Source of the DNA: Leptospira alexanderi serovar Manhao 3 str. L 60 | GTDB taxonomy: Bacteria; Spirochaetota; Leptospiria; Leptospirales; Leptospiraceae | Assembly: GCF_000243815.2 (NCBI RefSeq) | Contig: NZ_AHMT02000009.1 | Location: 1-32,500, forward strand | DNA: 32,500 bases | Reading direction: 5' to 3' | In this document: piece by piece, positions 1 through 11,330 of the stretch | Layout of the letters: the number at the start of each line of letters is the position of its first letter | How positions within the stretch are numbered: position 1 is the first letter of the stretch | Program-made: the position numbers and the translations under genes | Notes under the pieces: generated by a model | The model's input: the letters and a program-made list of their open reading frames with translations, nothing else | Told to the model about the DNA's origin: nothing | The model's database searches: none

Positions 1-423
<423 letters not shown>

Positions 424-477
424 TAGTCAGGTTTATTTCTTTAAACTATCGGTACAACCAGGTTTTGGGACACGCTC
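424..477 (+). repeat. Orphan IS5-type right end
   Basis: This stretch ends in GGTTTTGGGACACGCTC, identical to the right end of the IS5-family element at 4787-5532. It also matches the preceding 35 or so bases of that element closely (AGTCAG...TTTCTTTAA...TATC). No transposase is attached. It directly follows the IS630-type element, so one relic has been laid against another. Confidence 0.7.
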
Positions 478-769
478 TTAGTGGAATTGAAATCGAGCTC
501 AGATAAGATTGGGGAACTTTCTCTTGGATCGTAGATGAGACGTCCGGTATTTCACAGGATGGTATTCAATGTGAAAGGTATGGATGAGAAATTCGTGACG
601 TATCGGATGTCAAAATAGGAAATTCGATCCCGCAAATATTTCTTGAAAAGTAAGGAACGATTTCGAATATTCTAAAATTTTAAAATATTATTTTGACCAA
701 AAGAAATTAGAATGGTCAACGAAGTAAAGTTTATCTTCGTTATAAATCACACTTAAAGAAAGGAAACGA

Positions 770-1130
770 ATGAAGAGTCCGAACGAAGTTATGAAAAAAT
801 AATCGGACATGGTTTTATAATTGTTCTGATCGGGATCATGTTTTTGACTTTACCTTGCAAATGCGTAATGTATCAGTCTGAAATCATGAAAGTGCCGAAG
901 TGGAATTGAGGTCCAAATCTAAAATGGACATTCTGTTGTTGGACGCACTCTTTTTGAAAACGGGATCTTTTTGTCTGTTAAAACAAAAGGATAGAAATAG
1001 GAAAATCAACGAGGATTGTAGAACGACGCGGATAATAAGACGCACCAATTTTAAGAGGTTGTCAGCCACAGCCGTTTCAAAGAGCCTGTGATTTCGTCGG
1101 ATGTTTAAAAAATCCAATTATACATTCAAA
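770..1130 (+). pseudogene. Decayed lipoprotein gene
   Basis: A Shine-Dalgarno-like AAAGAAAGG (755-763) precedes ATG at 770. The frame reads MKSPNEVMKK and then stops. Adding one A to the A6 run at 794-799 continues it as a hydrophobic signal peptide (KIIGHGFIIVLIGIMF) with a cysteine in a lipobox-like LTLPC, and it runs on to about 906. Beyond that, different frames give protein-like stretches (NGHSVVGRTLFENGIF near 922-970, EPVISSDV near 1083-1107), so there is more than one lesion. It lies just upstream of, and on the same strand as, the gene at 1144. The function is unknown. Bases 478-769 show no gene that I can support. Confidence 0.45.
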
Positions 1131-1143
1131 CTCGGGGGAAAAG

Positions 1144-1611
<468 letters not shown>

Positions 1612-1724
1612 GAGCTTGTTCTTAATAACCCGTAGGAAGCCATAACCAACCCCACAAATGAAGAAGGCTTTTGAGATCATAAGGATCAAAAACTGATATT
1701 TTTCAAGTATTCAGACAAGAATCA

Positions 1725-1985
<261 letters not shown>

Positions 1986-2134
1986 GGGTTAGGTAGGGAG
2001 AGAGAGAGAGGCGCTCGAGTTTCATAAAAATGCGGAAACTCCCACGATTTTCCTTTCAGATTTTGGAACAAACTCTAAGAGCCAATTCCCAAATCTCTTC
2101 ATTGGGAAAACATGGATCGGATGCGATATTCGCG

Positions 2135-3186
2135 TTACGGTTGTACTATTTCCAATTCTATTATATTCTCTTTTTCAATTTCTATCTTATTTCCTTCTTT
2201 GTCCACAAGAAGGTAAAAGCGATCGGTCTCTTCGATCGTTCCGGAATAAACTTTTTTATTTTTGAGAGTGATTCGATAGATCGGGACCAATGTGTGAGAA
2301 TTATCCAAAGCATCGGATGTAATTAAGGAATTTGTTGTTTCGTTATGATGGGTAAAATTTTCGTTTAAGGTTCTTTTAGAATCCTCGGAAAGGGTTTGGT
2401 ATTTCGTAAATTCGTCCGAGCTCGTTTTGACGACTTCGATTTCTTGCGAAGCGGTTTGCGAAGTTTCGTCTTTAAGAACGGAATATCCGGTTAAGACATC
2501 CACTTTCGGTTTTGTGGAATCGGACGGCTCGACTCGTATCGCACCCTCTAATACTATAATTTGATATTTTTTATAATGCGGATCCGCTATGAGAACGAGC
2601 GTCGTTCCTAAGAGCTCGGAAGATATGTCTTCGACTTTCGATCGAACTTTCAGAGATATTTTTTTTTTGATCGTAGTAAACAGAGCCGTTCCCGATTTTA
2701 AATCGAGATTGATTTCGTCTCCTTTCTTGGATGCGGAAAATATAGAGTCGGGTAGAATTCTCAAAGTTAATCCCAAATCCCCGGCGATCGTATAATCGCA
2801 ATAGGAATTTTTACCCGATCTCAGAACAATTTTTTCCTTATCCATAGTAACGTTGCATTGGCCTGTCGCCACGGATTTCATAATTTCGAATTCGTTTTTG
2901 TCCGAAGTGAAAAATCTAAAATAGAAGGCCAAAGCCGAAAGTAATAGAACACAGGCTGCGATCAAAAACGAATTTCTAAAATAGAGAATGTCGCTTTTTT
3001 TTCTTGAGAACGAAATGCGTCAAAGTTCTTTCGATCGACGTTTAAATACCCGATTTGAATTTTCAATTTCATCAACTCGAAAAATTCTTTTTTGGATTTC
3101 GAATCGGATAAAAATTGGCCGAGTTCCGATCGTGTCATTTCGTTCGCAATGGCTCTTTGCATATTTGACCTTCGATTTGATTCCAT
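2135..3186 (-). pseudogene. FecR-domain anti-sigma protein, split by a frameshift
   Basis: Two minus-strand frames abut here. 2962-3186 gives a 74-residue cytoplasmic-looking N-terminus. 2135-2965, open from a TTG, gives a transmembrane helix ([15 protein letters not shown]) followed by a FecR-like beta domain of about 140 residues and a C-terminal 'LKNKKVYSG...' module. One extra A in the A8 run (plus-strand T run at 2995-3002) fuses them into one protein of about 350 residues with N-in/C-out topology, as expected for a FecR-type anti-sigma regulator. Its start lies 10 bases after the sigma gene's stop, which fits co-transcription and sigma sequestration at the membrane. As written it is broken; a sequencing error or slippage is as likely as true loss. 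The last ~45 residues resemble the N-terminal module of the divergent gene at 3801. Confidence 0.8.
2995..3002 (-). other. A8 homopolymer at the FecR frameshift
   Basis: Reading the minus strand, the run separates the frame ending in ...QEKKATF from the frame reading ...[11 protein letters not shown] that continues into the transmembrane helix. Nine As join them without a stop. Confidence 0.75.
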
Positions 3187-3196
3187 CTTTTATCTC

Positions 3197-3741
<545 letters not shown>

Positions 3742-3800
3742 GTAATTAAATAACGAATCGGCTTGTAAAAAAGTGTCAAGCTGAAGCAAAAAAAAATCGA

Positions 3801-4766
3801 ATGCCACCATCGAATCCAAAATTTTTACGATTTAACCTTAAACTCAATTTTTCCATTGAAAGAATTTGCAAAGTTACGGAGCGTTCCGTCAAGCCAAGCG
3901 CACCGCCTCCTAAACTCAATGGAACATTATTCTACATTTTATCTTTCGTATCGATTTGTTTTTTTACGAATCTGGACGCGAAATCGATCTTACTTAAAAA
4001 TGGGAGAAAAATCGTGAATGTGGAAGTCAAAACCGTTTCCAATGGTTTTGAAATCACACATAAAAACGGCACAGTGGAGAGAATTTCTCTTGCGGAAGTC
4101 CAGAAAGTTTTTATCTCTAATTATCCGCCGAATCAAACTAAAAAACCTGAAGTAATTAAAAAGCCGCCCAATTTTAAAACGAATTCGGAAGAAATCGTTC
4201 CGCTGCGTCAAACTGAAAAACCTGAAGTGGTCAAAACGACTCCCAATTTAGAGACAAGTCTGGACAAAAAAGTTTCCTCAGCCAAAAAATCGGGGATTCT
4301 AGTTTTTGCGGAGGGCTTGATTCCCGGATGGTCCCGACTGCTTCGAAACGATTCATATGCTTTAAAAGGATTGGGTTTTCTTTTGATACTTACGGAACTT
4401 TATCTCGCCGAAAGAAGTTACGTATATTTGAGTCCTGTAAAATCCGCTTCGGAAACAGGTACATCGCCTACGCCATTCGACCTGATTGCCTTCGTGTCGA
4501 ACGACCGAAATCTGATAAGTATTGCCGCTTCATACAGTATCATTTCGAATTCTTCGAAAGTCGTTCTGAACGACGGTCAAGTATTGGAAAGGGACGTTTA
4601 TCGACATCAAAAACAAGCGTATGTTTCCGCTTTTGTTTTTGTTTTAATTTTGGACGCTTTTTTAGGATATACGTTTGAAAATTGGGAAGTCGTGCCCAGT
4701 TTGAACGTTTCCTTTCGGGATAAGGAAATTAAAGAAGTTTCGGGTGGAGTGGTCATACGGTTTTGA
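3801..4766 (+). CDS. Exported membrane protein with LKNG-type N-terminal module and internal 25-residue repeats
   Basis: The gene encodes 321 residues from ATG 3801, divergent from the sigma gene. The first ~45 residues are followed by a signal-like segment ([18 protein letters not shown]), so the biological start could be later, but no alternative in-frame start is visible. After the signal comes a ~45-residue beta-rich module ([10 protein letters not shown]...[14 protein letters not shown]). Then follow two tandem copies of a 25-residue Pro/Lys-rich linker ('..KPEV.K..PN..T..' at 4132-4206 and 4207-4281). The C-terminal region has two hydrophobic helices ([13 protein letters not shown] and [16 protein letters not shown]), resembling small leptospiral envelope proteins with a DUF5683-like arrangement. 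Its module resembles the C-terminus of the FecR protein next door, so it may be a regulon member. The function is unknown. Confidence 0.7.
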   Translation: MPPSNPKFLRFNLKLNFSIERICKVTERSVKPSAPPPKLNGTLFYILSFVSICFFTNLDAKSILLKNGRKIVNVEVKTVSNGFEITHKNGTVERISLAEVQKVFISNYPPNQTKKPEVIKKPPNFKTNSEEIVPLRQTEKPEVVKTTPNLETSLDKKVSSAKKSGILVFAEGLIPGWSRLLRNDSYALKGLGFLLILTELYLAERSYVYLSPVKSASETGTSPTPFDLIAFVSNDRNLISIAASYSIISNSSKVVLNDGQVLERDVYRHQKQAYVSAFVFVLILDAFLGYTFENWEVVPSLNVSFRDKEIKEVSGGVVIRF

Positions 4767-4786
4767 TTTTCTCTTTAAAAGACTTA

Positions 4787-5532
4787 GAGCGTGTCCCAAA
4801 ACCTATCTCTGAGACATCCTAAATAAAATAAGAGCGGATACGAGTTGAAATAATGCGGTGTAATTTTGGAGTTTGAATTCCCAACAAGTTTTTATTCCCC
4901 TAAAAGTATTAAACCAAGTAAAAGTGAGTTCGACAGTCCATCTAAAAGGTTTTAAGGGAGTAATCTTTTCTGGTTTTTTAGCGTTCTTCTTATTTGGAAT
5001 TCGATACTTAATTTTATCCTTTTTTAATTTACTTTTAATCGCGTTAGTTGAATAAGCTTTATCTAATGAAATAATCTGCGGCTTCAAGACCCTGTAATTC
5101 CGAAATATTCTAAATTTTACTAAATTAGGAAATAATAATTTAGAATCATGAGTTTCAGCAGAAGCGATTACAAAGGCTACAATTGTGCTCCACGCCTATC
5201 GACGAGAATATGCCTTTTACTGATCCCTCTTTTCTAGCGATCCGTCGGGTGAGGTATATACCTTCACTGAACTCCCGTTCGAACTCGATATCTACTCGGG
5301 GCGACCGCCTTTTTTGGGATTCGTCTTTCTCTTGGGTAACAACGGCTCCAGACGGTTCCATATCTTTTCTGGGATCAAGATCACCTAATTCTCTTTTCAT
5401 TAACGCAATTTTTTAATTTTCCCTTTCAGTACAAATACGTTTTAGGACAAGTTCTAAATGACCTAATTCTGTTTTCATTAGTCAGTTTTACTTCTTTAAC
5501 CTATCTGTACAGCCAGGTTTTGGGACACGCTC
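4787..5532 (-). mobile_element. IS5-family element, complete ends, ruined inside
   Basis: The ends are perfect inverted repeats (GAGCGTGTCCCAAAACCT at the left, its exact complement ending at 5532). Each is flanked by TA (4785-4786 and 5533-5534), the 2-bp target duplication expected for IS427-type members of the IS5 family. At 746 bp it is slightly shorter than typical members, and the transposase on the minus strand has several frame breaks, so it is not autonomous. Related ends occur at 424-477, 5550-5604 and 27621-27713. Confidence 0.8.
4803..5400 (-). pseudogene. IS5-family transposase, frameshifted
   Basis: The C-terminal part (4803 to about 5195) is intact: ETHDSKLL, LDKAYSTNAIK and FRWTVELTFTWFNTFRGI are typical of the IS5/IS427 DDE core, with the final catalytic glutamate in RWTVE. 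Upstream the reading moves to another frame (KRGISKRHILVDRRGAQL near 5176-5230), matching the 'GRKRHILVD' strand that precedes the second part of the core. The segment to 5400 is open (MKRELGDLDPRK...) but does not look like a normal transposase N-terminus. At least two frame changes are needed, so this is a pseudogene. Confidence 0.75.
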
Positions 5533-6313
5533 TAAATTTGAGTTCATATGTCAGTTTTATTTCTTTAGACAATCAGTACGAGAAGGTTTTGGAACGGACT
5601 TTTTCTAGGGATCAGTTTGAGTTATCTTCCTTTGGATAATTTTTTTGAACATGAATTTGCGCAAGGGAAAGCTTCTATAAAATTCAAAGCAACGGTCTAA
5701 GATTTGAATTTTATATCAAATCTTTATTCGGATACGCTTATAGTATTAAAAATTCGATAATAGATCTTTCAAAAGTTATTCAACTATGAACTTGTATCAC
5801 GTTTCGAGCGAATTTCTTTTAAGTTTTCACGACCTATGAACTTATCGTTTCATTTTCTATAGATCCAAATTTAACAGAATCAAAACATATACGTTATGCG
5901 ATATTTGAATCATTTTTGAGAAAAATTCTAAAATAACCTCTATAAAATTATTTTTATTCTATTACTGATCTCTATAAAATAGAGTGCCGTTAATTTTACC
6001 GCAAAACACTGATTCCATGTCAAATATTAGGTACTTTATTATATTGTTATTATCAATGTCGCATAACGTTATTTTTGTAAATAAATTTGATCGAATAAAA
6101 ATGAAACTAACTTGTTTTAATTTAGAAATAACTTAATGTCATTTCTGATTTATTTCTTAAGGCTCGTAATAAATAATCAATGTCACATAACGTATTATTA
6201 GAATTAACATTTAAGGAATGAATTGAGTAAATTTTTTTTATAAAATTTTTTTCTTTTATAAAAAGATAAAAATTTTAATTACGGAAAAAAATAAAAAGGA
6301 AAAGGAAAACAAA
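5533..6313. other. AT-rich gene-free stretch with relic element ends upstream of colA
   Basis: I see no gene here. At 5550-5604 is a third copy of the IS5-type end (TCAGTTTTATTTCTTTAGAC...GGTTTTGGAACGGACTT). At 5965-5988 is a relic of the IS630-type left end (CTGATCTCTATAAAAT), preceded by TA. The motif (A/G)TATCGCATAACGT or TGTC(G/A)CATAACGT occurs three times: inverted at 5888-5906 and direct at 6052-6071 and 6177-6196. The last 80 bases are A/T homopolymers leading to the colA ribosome-binding site (AAGGAAAAGG, 6297-6306). Confidence 0.6.
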
Positions 6314-8983
6314 ATGATAAAGAATATAAAATGTAAAATAGTTCTAGCGTTAAGTGTAACCGTAACCTTTTTGTTAGGATGTAGTAGCCGAAATGATGGC
6401 TTTAAAAATGATCTTAGCTTGTTTGTTACAATGTTTGGTCAGATCACACAACAACAAGCTACGACGAGATCGGTAATAAAAAGTGTCAGTTCGTTAGACG
6501 AACCGATAGGTTTTAGATCCATTCAAATGGAAAACGAACATGACTTTGATAGAATCGCAGATGGGGAAAAAAGAATTCTCATTCCGTCGGTTATGACTTT
6601 CGGGCCTAACAGCCCTTCTTCAAACATAACCACCGCACAAAATGTAACTAAAAATTGTACAGGAAGTTATGTTGCACGTTTACAACCGAAAGACTTCGTC
6701 AAATTTTTGGAAACACATGATATAAATTGTGTGGATCAGTTTGTTTGGAATTACGATCAGTACACGGATGATATTTATTCGCAAGCGAACATGCTTGAAG
6801 TAGTCAATCGACTGAATGTTCTTGCTCCTTTGTACAAAGGTAACAATGATTTGAACTTTATACAGTTATTCAGAATGTTTTGGGCCGGGTATTATGTAAA
6901 GAGCTCTCATCCTTCCATTCCATTTGATAAAGATCAGATCTCCGCGGCTTTGATTGCTCCAATACGGACTTTTGCAAATAGCGCTCATTTTCTAGATGAG
7001 ACTGACGATGCTGGAAAGGTTTTACAGTTCTACTTTACAGCGGCGAGTAATGCGGGAATTGGACATGCGGCTTATTCGGGTCTCCTCTCTTTCTTTGAAG
7101 TTACCTTAAGAGGTCCACAAAGATTAACAAATAATTATTCTCAGATGGAGGCTTTGGATGCGGCTTTTACATTAATTAAACGCCATATTCATCCGCATTT
7201 CCATGAATTTCACACAAGAATCGATTCTAGATTGATTGATAAACTGAGAAGATTGGCTATTGATACAAGTTTCAACACGGATTCTCAGGTCTGGATCATT
7301 AACAATGCGGTATTCGGTTTGGATAGAATTTACGAGTATTTTCCTACTTTTAAACCGGAGATTACCTCAGCTTTGACCGAGGTTCTAGAAATATATCCAT
7401 ACGTTTCGCAACCGTATCTTCAAGCAATCAAAGCGTTGACTCGAAATTCAGACTGTGCGGATTTACGAATCGGACGAATTTGTTTGAGCGATACCAGAAA
7501 AGTTGTACAAGCGATGGTTTTTCCAAACACATATTATTTCGACGATAAAGCGCAAATCGTTCATACACCTTTATCGATCGATGAAATTCAACCTCTATAT
7601 CACGCTCTCAAACAAGTGGAATCTCAGTTTTTCCGTCTGATAGGAATTCACGCTCCCGTGTCCGGAGATACGACCGACACCATTTCCATGTATGTGTATG
7701 GGTCTAGAAAGGATTACGAAACTTTTCATCCTTTCTTATTTGATCTCCCTACGGATAACGGTGGAATTTATATAGAGCGAAACAAGGTACTCTATACGTT
7801 CCAACGTACTCCTGCGGAAAGTATATATACTCTCGAAGAATTATTGCGTCACGAATATTCTCATTACCTTGTAGGTAGATTTATAATTCCAGGCTTATGG
7901 TCTCAAACTCCGGCTCATGACAATGAGAGACTTAGTTGGTTTGAAGAAGGAATTGCAGAATTTTTAGCCGGTAGTAATTCGAGAGAAATTCTTCCACGTA
8001 AAAGTTTAGTTTCTGGAATTAAAAATGACGGTTCTTCTAGGATGGACATTTCAAAAATCCTAAAGGCGCGTTATGGAAATTTCAAATTCTATAGATACTC
8101 TGGTAGCTTTTTCAATTTTCTTTATACCTATAAAAAAGATACCTTAAGAGACTTAATTAGTACATTGCGTGATTCTAATATTCAGGAGTTTGATTCCTTG
8201 ATTGCTCAAATGTCCCACGACACGCGGCTCAATACTTCGTTTCAGGCATATTTAGACTACTTAGTTGGGATCGTAGACAGTCTTACAGATCCATCTACGA
8301 ACGCTCCGGATTTAGCGAATTTGTCTACCAATGACCCGAAAGTCATTCGATCTTTTTTTAGAAGGACGACCACCGGGTTTAAGGCAAAATGTACAACTGC
8401 CGCGTTCGGACTCAACAGTCGTTTTTCTTGTCGAGGTTTGATGTTTGGAGATGCAGCTTCTAGTCCAGATTGGAGCGCTGCTTGGTCCGATTTCAATTCA
8501 AGAATTAACGATCTTATGTCTACGTTGGAAAATACCGGTGTAAATAACTTTAAGGATATGAATTGTAGAATGGGAGAAATTCGTTTTGGCAAATATTCGA
8601 ATTTTGTTCGACCTGTCGCAATCTATTCTTGTGAAGGACCGTTAGCGTACCGTCCTCGAATTTCTTATAGACATCCTCAGCGGAGTCAATCTGATTTTCA
8701 AAATACAAGAATAGGTATACATTCTACTTGTTTTGCAACTCCGTCCACCGGATCGGGTACAACTTGCAACACTCCGATCGCTACTACTGCGTTTCCAAAT
8801 ACGGCTACGTATGAAGAAATGTATGAGTTTTTAAACAAAGAATTGAACGAATTGAAATCGGAAATCTATACGATGAGACCTTCGTTTTATAGGAGACTCG
8901 ATTGTAATTTCAATTCTGTTGATACAATCAATCTACCGGACGGTAGAAAATATTTAGCCGCAACTTCGAGTTGTAATATCTAA
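6314..8983 (+). CDS. colA: Collagenase ColA, M9 metallopeptidase lipoprotein
   Basis: The gene encodes 889 residues. The N-terminus is a lipoprotein signal with lipobox FLLGC (Cys23), so the enzyme should be lipid-anchored in the envelope. The first ~420 residues are helical (activator-like region). The peptidase domain carries the zinc motif HEYSH (His513, Glu514, His517) and WFEEGIAEFLAG, with the third ligand Glu545. The 32-residue spacing from the first His to this Glu equals that of clostridial ColG (His523-Glu555). The family (M9) cleaves native collagen, and leptospiral ColA is linked to tissue invasion. No PKD or PPC collagen-binding domains are visible; the last ~200 residues are Cys- and Thr-rich. 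An AAGGAAAAGG ribosome site precedes ATG 6314. The gene stands alone, flanked by mobile relics on both sides. Confidence 0.93.
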   Translation: MIKNIKCKIVLALSVTVTFLLGCSSRNDGFKNDLSLFVTMFGQITQQQATTRSVIKSVSSLDEPIGFRSIQMENEHDFDRIADGEKRILIPSVMTFGPNSPSSNITTAQNVTKNCTGSYVARLQPKDFVKFLETHDINCVDQFVWNYDQYTDDIYSQANMLEVVNRLNVLAPLYKGNNDLNFIQLFRMFWAGYYVKSSHPSIPFDKDQISAALIAPIRTFANSAHFLDETDDAGKVLQFYFTAASNAGIGHAAYSGLLSFFEVTLRGPQRLTNNYSQMEALDAAFTLIKRHIHPHFHEFHTRIDSRLIDKLRRLAIDTSFNTDSQVWIINNAVFGLDRIYEYFPTFKPEITSALTEVLEIYPYVSQPYLQAIKALTRNSDCADLRIGRICLSDTRKVVQAMVFPNTYYFDDKAQIVHTPLSIDEIQPLYHALKQVESQFFRLIGIHAPVSGDTTDTISMYVYGSRKDYETFHPFLFDLPTDNGGIYIERNKVLYTFQRTPAESIYTLEELLRHEYSHYLVGRFIIPGLWSQTPAHDNERLSWFEEGIAEFLAGSNSREILPRKSLVSGIKNDGSSRMDISKILKARYGNFKFYRYSGSFFNFLYTYKKDTLRDLISTLRDSNIQEFDSLIAQMSHDTRLNTSFQAYLDYLVGIVDSLTDPSTNAPDLANLSTNDPKVIRSFFRRTTTGFKAKCTTAAFGLNSRFSCRGLMFGDAASSPDWSAAWSDFNSRINDLMSTLENTGVNNFKDMNCRMGEIRFGKYSNFVRPVAIYSCEGPLAYRPRISYRHPQRSQSDFQNTRIGIHSTCFATPSTGSGTTCNTPIATTAFPNTATYEEMYEFLNKELNELKSEIYTMRPSFYRRLDCNFNSVDTINLPDGRKYLAATSSCNI

Positions 8984-8993
8984 ATGATTTCGT

Positions 8994-9042
8994 CCAGTCC
9001 ATCCAATCTATTCGGATGGACTGGGTATATATTATTTTTTTT
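8994..9042 (+). terminator. Intrinsic terminator of colA
   Basis: The arms CCAGTCCATCC (8994-9004) and GGATGGACTGG (9014-9024) pair perfectly over 11 bp around a 9-base loop. A T-rich tract ends at 9042. It begins 11 bases after the colA stop. Confidence 0.9.
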
Positions 9043-9145
9043 GAATATGATAATCGACCTTCTTTGATACGATCTGGCCCACCATTACTCGAAATTAAAG
9101 TTTTTGAAAAAAATCATATCTACTTTCAGATCATAACAGGCTCTG

Positions 9146-9322
9146 TTACTACTCGGACGCATGAAAATGATACTCGAAAATAAGCGGTCGGTTTTGCAAA
9201 AGTACAACGGTTCTCAAAAATTAAGTCAAATCGGGAAATCTCGACTTTTTAGAGGAAGATTCCAACATTCTAATTTTCGAAATAGTTTATCATAGTATTT
9301 TATTCATGCGTCCGAGTAGTAA
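9146..9322. mobile_element. 177-bp MITE-like element with 19-bp perfect inverted repeats
   Basis: TTACTACTCGGACGCATGA at 9146-9164 is exactly complementary to 9304-9322. The match continues imperfectly inward (TGATACTCGAAAAT against CTATTTCGAAAAT) and outward (GGCT). No open frame lies inside. The layout is that of a non-autonomous miniature element whose parent is not in this window. Confidence 0.65.
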
Positions 9323-9350
9323 AAGCCAGGATCTTATTTATTTTTTAAAG

Positions 9351-9543
9351 ATACTTCTAAAGGAAAATCGCAAAAAGATTTTAATAGTTTGGGATAATTT
9401 ATCTGCTCATAAAAGCAAATGAGAAAAGGCTTCAAGTAGAATTTTTGCCTCCTTATGCTCCGGAGTTAAATTCGCAAGAATATATCTGGTGTCGTTGAAA
9501 GAAAAACTATATGGCTAATTTTTGTCCAGAGAATCTTAGACAA
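9351..9543 (+). pseudogene. IS630-family transposase relic, second copy
   Basis: This is nearly base-for-base the same as 95-300. It differs by a 26-bp deletion between two AAAAGCAAA direct repeats (a slippage-type deletion, out of frame) and by a TGG-to-TGA change (at 9496-9498). The match stops abruptly at about 9543, where IS110-type sequence begins. Confidence 0.85.
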
Positions 9544-10090
<547 letters not shown>

Positions 10091-10306
10091 CGTGGAATTG
10101 TGCCTTACAAATGGCCGAATAGAGTTATTTCGAAAATGAGATCTTTCAGGAAACGTTTAACGACGACTGGGACGGATCTTTTTTCGGATCACTTTTTTCT
10201 AAAATATGTTTCAATCCCGAACTTAATTTTCATACTGCAGCTTTTTTTGTGGCACAAAAAAAAACGAAGGCCGTTAGCATATTTGAACCATTTGGAGGAT
10301 TCAACT

Positions 10307-11035
10307 ATGTTTCAAAAAAAAATAGCCGTTGTATTGTTCTTAGCGTTGTTCTTTTCGAACTGCGCTAACAAAAACGAAGACAAGTCTCTCAACAATGCGC
10401 TTCTCTTGGCGGTGCTTCAATCTAAGGATCCGGGAACTGCCGGGGCATATGCCGCTTTGAGCCTTTTAAGAGCAAACAACAATCCTGGACAACAAGGGGC
10501 TTATTCCAGAGGAAACGCATCCCCTTTTGTTACAATCAATCAGTCTAAGGATTGTGCTTCGGGCGGAAAGATGACTTTGTCGGGCGATTATACCGATAGT
10601 CAAACGGCTAACGGATTTAGTATGCAGTATACCGGTACGAAGATGACGTTTGAAAATTGCCAACAAATGGCGCCTACGATGCAGAGCGGTGGGACTTCTC
10701 TTGTTAAGATCGAGGGAGAAGTGACTTTGGATGGAAACGCCGAGATAGTAATGGATGGGAATTATTTGAATCCGAATGTCCCAATGACCGAGATGAAATA
10801 TACGATGAATAGTACTCAAAGGATGCGCACAGATTCCTATACTGTAAACGGCTTCGTATATCCGAAAATCGATCTAACTTTCACATCGAACAATGCAAAG
10901 TATTCTTTTGCTAATATGGACGATATTGATAAAGTGACCATCACGATTGAAGAGACTGTGGAAATCACCGGGACGATCGGTGAGAAAAAGATAAAAGATT
11001 CGCAGACCTATAAATCTACGATTAAACTTAAGTGA
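10307..11035 (+). CDS. Lipoprotein of unknown function
   Basis: The gene encodes 242 residues from ATG 10307, chosen because TTGGAGG (10292-10298) lies at normal distance and the N-terminus is a lipoprotein signal (MFQKKIAVVLFLALFFSNC, Cys19); the frame is open further upstream but that part is not protein-like. After a low-complexity Ala/Asn/Gln segment the protein is beta-rich and polar (Thr, Ser, Asn, Met), with two cysteines (in KDCASG and FENCQQ) that could form a disulphide. I do not recognise the family. It stands between IS relics and the CRISPR satellite, with a GC-rich hairpin just after the stop. Confidence 0.85.
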   Translation: MFQKKIAVVLFLALFFSNCANKNEDKSLNNALLLAVLQSKDPGTAGAYAALSLLRANNNPGQQGAYSRGNASPFVTINQSKDCASGGKMTLSGDYTDSQTANGFSMQYTGTKMTFENCQQMAPTMQSGGTSLVKIEGEVTLDGNAEIVMDGNYLNPNVPMTEMKYTMNSTQRMRTDSYTVNGFVYPKIDLTFTSNNAKYSFANMDDIDKVTITIEETVEITGTIGEKKIKDSQTYKSTIKLK

Positions 11036-11042
11036 TTTTTGG

Positions 11043-11069
11043 GCCGCCGAGAGAAAAAGGCTCGGCGGC
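11043..11069 (+). terminator. GC-rich hairpin after the lipoprotein gene
   Basis: GCCGCCGAG and CTCGGCGGC pair perfectly over 9 bp with a 9-base loop, 7 bases after the stop codon. No T tract follows, so it is a terminator only by position; an RNA 3'-end stabiliser is the alternative. Confidence 0.55.
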
Positions 11070-11114
11070 GTAAATGAACCCATACATTAACGTGAGTTCC
11101 CACGTTTTAGTGGA

Positions 11115-11321
<207 letters not shown>

Positions 11322-11330
<9 letters not shown>

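Noticed and set aside
3752..3777. ECF-autoregulated promoter upstream of the sigma gene
   Set aside because: TTGACA is present, but the best -10-like sequence is about 20 bases away and no ECF-type GAAC motif was found.
5183..5416. Plus-strand frame opposite the IS5 transposase
   Set aside because: It is the antisense shadow of the degenerate transposase; the minus-strand frames match the IS5 core.
10100..10306. Longer N-terminus for the lipoprotein at 10307
   Set aside because: It would bury the lipoprotein signal peptide behind 69 basic residues, and it lacks a ribosome site.
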